Below the pieces are notes generated by a model. That model was not told the DNA's origin. It did no database searches and was given only the letters and a program-made list of their open reading frames with translations. A stretch of 20,210 nucleotides of DNA, from the IMG/VR virus record IMGVR_UViG_3300035196_000084, positions 1-20,210 of that record; one strand, written 5' to 3'. Below, in pieces: positions 18,810 through 20,210 of this stretch. Every line of letters begins with the position of its first letter. Position 1 is the stretch's first letter. The DNA is from a virus. The position numbers and the translations under genes are program-made.

Positions 18810-20210
18810 CTATTTTAAACTGCCATGATTTGGCTTTGTTATTTCGGCTATTGATACATCTTTTGCGTTTGGAGTTCCTTTATGCTTCCATCCTTGTCTT
18901 TTAGCCTCGTTTACGTTTACAGGTTTTACATTCTGCATCGGATTACCTTTAAAAAGTTCTCCGTTTTCCTGCTCTTGTTTCTTAAAGATCCTTCTTTGCC
19001 ACACGTGATAACAATTAACACCGCCAGCGTAGAGCCATATAGAATAAGAACCCCCTGTATGCGCAAATTGACCGTTTACGCCATCTTTACCCATTTTTAG
19101 TATATCTTCTTCTCTGAATACTTTACCGCTGTTAGATAGCCTCATCATTCTATTACAGAAACTTCTACTTTTCCCTTCTGGCGTTTTGCTTGTGCCTTTA
19201 TCATAAGCGTATCTAACAATCCATTTATCCGTGTCTTGGTCGCTTTTAGAAGTTGCTGCTAGTTGCAAATCAAATTCAGCCCCGTCTGTTAAATCGTAAC
19301 CTTCTGGCGAGTCTTGTGCGTACATTTCTAAAACGCCATCAAAGTCATCGTGCGAACATTGCACTTGGTTGCTTAACTCCGTTGCTACAGGCTCAACTAC
19401 TTTAACCTCTGATAATGGTATAAACTCTAACTCTAAATTAATCCCGTACTGCGTTAGTATTGTTTCTAAAGCCTCTATGATGTATTCCTGTTTTGGTGCT
19501 ATTACACGCTTCATTAGTTGTGCCTCAGCCGTGTCTAATTCGTCTGCGTTATTACCTAATCCTGTGTTATCTTTTATACCAAATAACATTGGACTTGTAA
19601 CCCTGTGAGCTGTCAAAAGTTGTTGTCTACTTTCTTCTGTTAGAAATTGCCATTGTTTATGAATGTTATCATTAACAGGAAAAGGCGTTATTGTAATCTG
19701 CTCGTCTACACCGTTAAATGATATAATAAAGTCGCTTGCGTTTTCTGTACTTGTAAGTTTCTTTTTAACTTGCTTTTTAAATTCGTCTTTTTCTTCGTCT
19801 GAATATGAATTACCATCTGGAATGTTAATAATATATCCTGCACTTAATCCTTTCTGTATAGAGTTGATGTTTAGATTAGCGATTTCCTCTTCCATTTCTG
19901 CGTATGGTAAGCCTGCTAGATAATCAGGATCAGAAAAATAGTTCTTACCCGCTTTATATGGACTGATTACATACATTTCTTTTGAATGTGTACCGCTAAA
20001 GGCTGGAATTTCTACGGGTTTATATGCTGCTTGTCCTGACCTTACCCAATCCTTACTGAAAAAATAGTTTTCTATTTCGCAATCTTCATTTTCTATACTT
20101 GGTACTACTAAATTTTTTGCAATATGACTAATAGAACTTAATTCTTTTCCTTTGGTTTGTATCACCTCCATTGATGCTTCGCCAAATAACTCAAAGTCTG
20201 ATATAATTCT
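18810..20210 (-). CDS. Portal protein with C-terminal extra domain (5' end outside window)
   Basis: The frame is open to the right window edge, so the ATG at 20171 is internal; residues RIISDFELFGEAS precede it. Portal hallmarks: FELFGEASMEVIQTKGKELS, then the segment LTEESRQQLLTAHRVTSPML followed by FGIKDNTGLGNNADELDTAE. That HRVxxxLxG...LGN...E stretch is the stem region shared by portals that form the dodecameric DNA gate. About 180 further residues form a separate domain with FCNRMMRLSNSGKVFREEDI, VNGQFAHTGGSYSIWLYAGG and CYHVWQRRIF, resembling minor-head or MuF-type tails. The large C-terminal fusion is notable. The length in the window is 466 residues. Confidence 0.85.
   Translation of the reverse strand, partial: RIISDFELFGEASMEVIQTKGKELSSISHIAKNLVVPSIENEDCEIENYFFSKDWVRSGQAAYKPVEIPAFSGTHSKEMYVISPYKAGKNYFSDPDYLAGLPYAEMEEEIANLNINSIQKGLSAGYIINIPDGNSYSDEEKDEFKKQVKKKLTSTENASDFIISFNGVDEQITITPFPVNDNIHKQWQFLTEESRQQLLTAHRVTSPMLFGIKDNTGLGNNADELDTAEAQLMKRVIAPKQEYIIEALETILTQYGINLELEFIPLSEVKVVEPVATELSNQVQCSHDDFDGVLEMYAQDSPEGYDLTDGAEFDLQLAATSKSDQDTDKWIVRYAYDKGTSKTPEGKSRSFCNRMMRLSNSGKVFREEDILKMGKDGVNGQFAHTGGSYSIWLYAGGVNCYHVWQRRIFKKQEQENGELFKGNPMQNVKPVNVNEAKRQGWKHKGTPNAKDVSIAEITKPNHGSLK

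Noticed and set aside
1-20210. tRNA genes, CRISPR arrays or a lysogeny integrase
   Set aside because: I looked for them on both strands by eye and saw no cloverleaf-like segment, no regular repeat-spacer array and no integrase motifs.

Overview
The window looks like part of the genome of a tailed phage (or prophage) of a Bacteroidota host, most likely Flavobacteriia. The DNA is AT-rich, start regions are A-rich without strong Shine-Dalgarno motifs, and two promoters fit the Bacteroidota pattern (TTG, 19-20 nt, TAnnTTTG). Several proteins belong to families typical of phages of this phylum. Every gene I accept lies on the minus strand, so the genome reads from high to low coordinates. Most neighbours overlap by 1-20 bp, very often as ATGA or TAATG. 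I saw no tRNA, rRNA, CRISPR array, integrase or transposase.

Layout in transcription order. (1) 20210-15537, virion genes: 3' part of a portal fused to a C-terminal domain, a head-tail connector, a probable tail protein, a fibre/tip protein, a leucine-rich-repeat protein and a 20-codon ORF. (2) 15521-14391, lysis: coiled-coil protein with one membrane segment, M15 peptidase endolysin, 28-aa basic peptide and 3-TM holin, closed by a rho-independent terminator at 14336-14367. (3) A promoter at 14275-14304 opens the early operon: ribbon-helix-helix regulator, small (often membrane) proteins, an ERF-like annealing protein, a possible NinB-like protein, HNH nuclease, RusA resolvase, an SSB-like DUF3127 protein and, from a second likely promoter, a DnaD/DUF1376-like replication protein. 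(4) 10094-6432, an inserted modification island. (5) 6420-2674, more early genes, including a RecA/DnaB-fold ATPase and a calcineurin-like metallophosphoesterase. (6) A terminator at 2458-2494, then a sigma-like regulator, four small genes, and the small and large terminase subunits; the large subunit runs off the left edge.

The main discovery candidate is the island at 6432-10094. It holds five genes: three beta-class DNA methyltransferases, one Mom-like DNA-modification protein and one DUF551-like protein. Each gene is followed by its own 53-67 bp imperfect palindrome (half a site after the last gene), and another full palindrome precedes the first gene. These have the architecture of integron attC sites: an AAC box, spacer, stem with mismatches or a bulge, 3-nt spacer, and a GTT box. 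One box is GTTAGGC, a perfect match to the core-site consensus GTTRRRY. The island is bracketed by a perfect 23-bp direct repeat, and removing it rejoins two core genes with a short normal spacer. The simplest reading is a cluster of gene cassettes without an integrase, carried by a phage and encoding anti-restriction DNA modification.

Second, two stretches that look coding (the N-terminus of the sigma-like gene and a 31-aa membrane protein) have no ATG, GTG or TTG start but do have ATA where a start would be expected. In the second case ATA overlaps the previous stop as ATAA, in place of the usual ATGA. No major capsid or tape-measure gene is present, so the genome must extend beyond the window.
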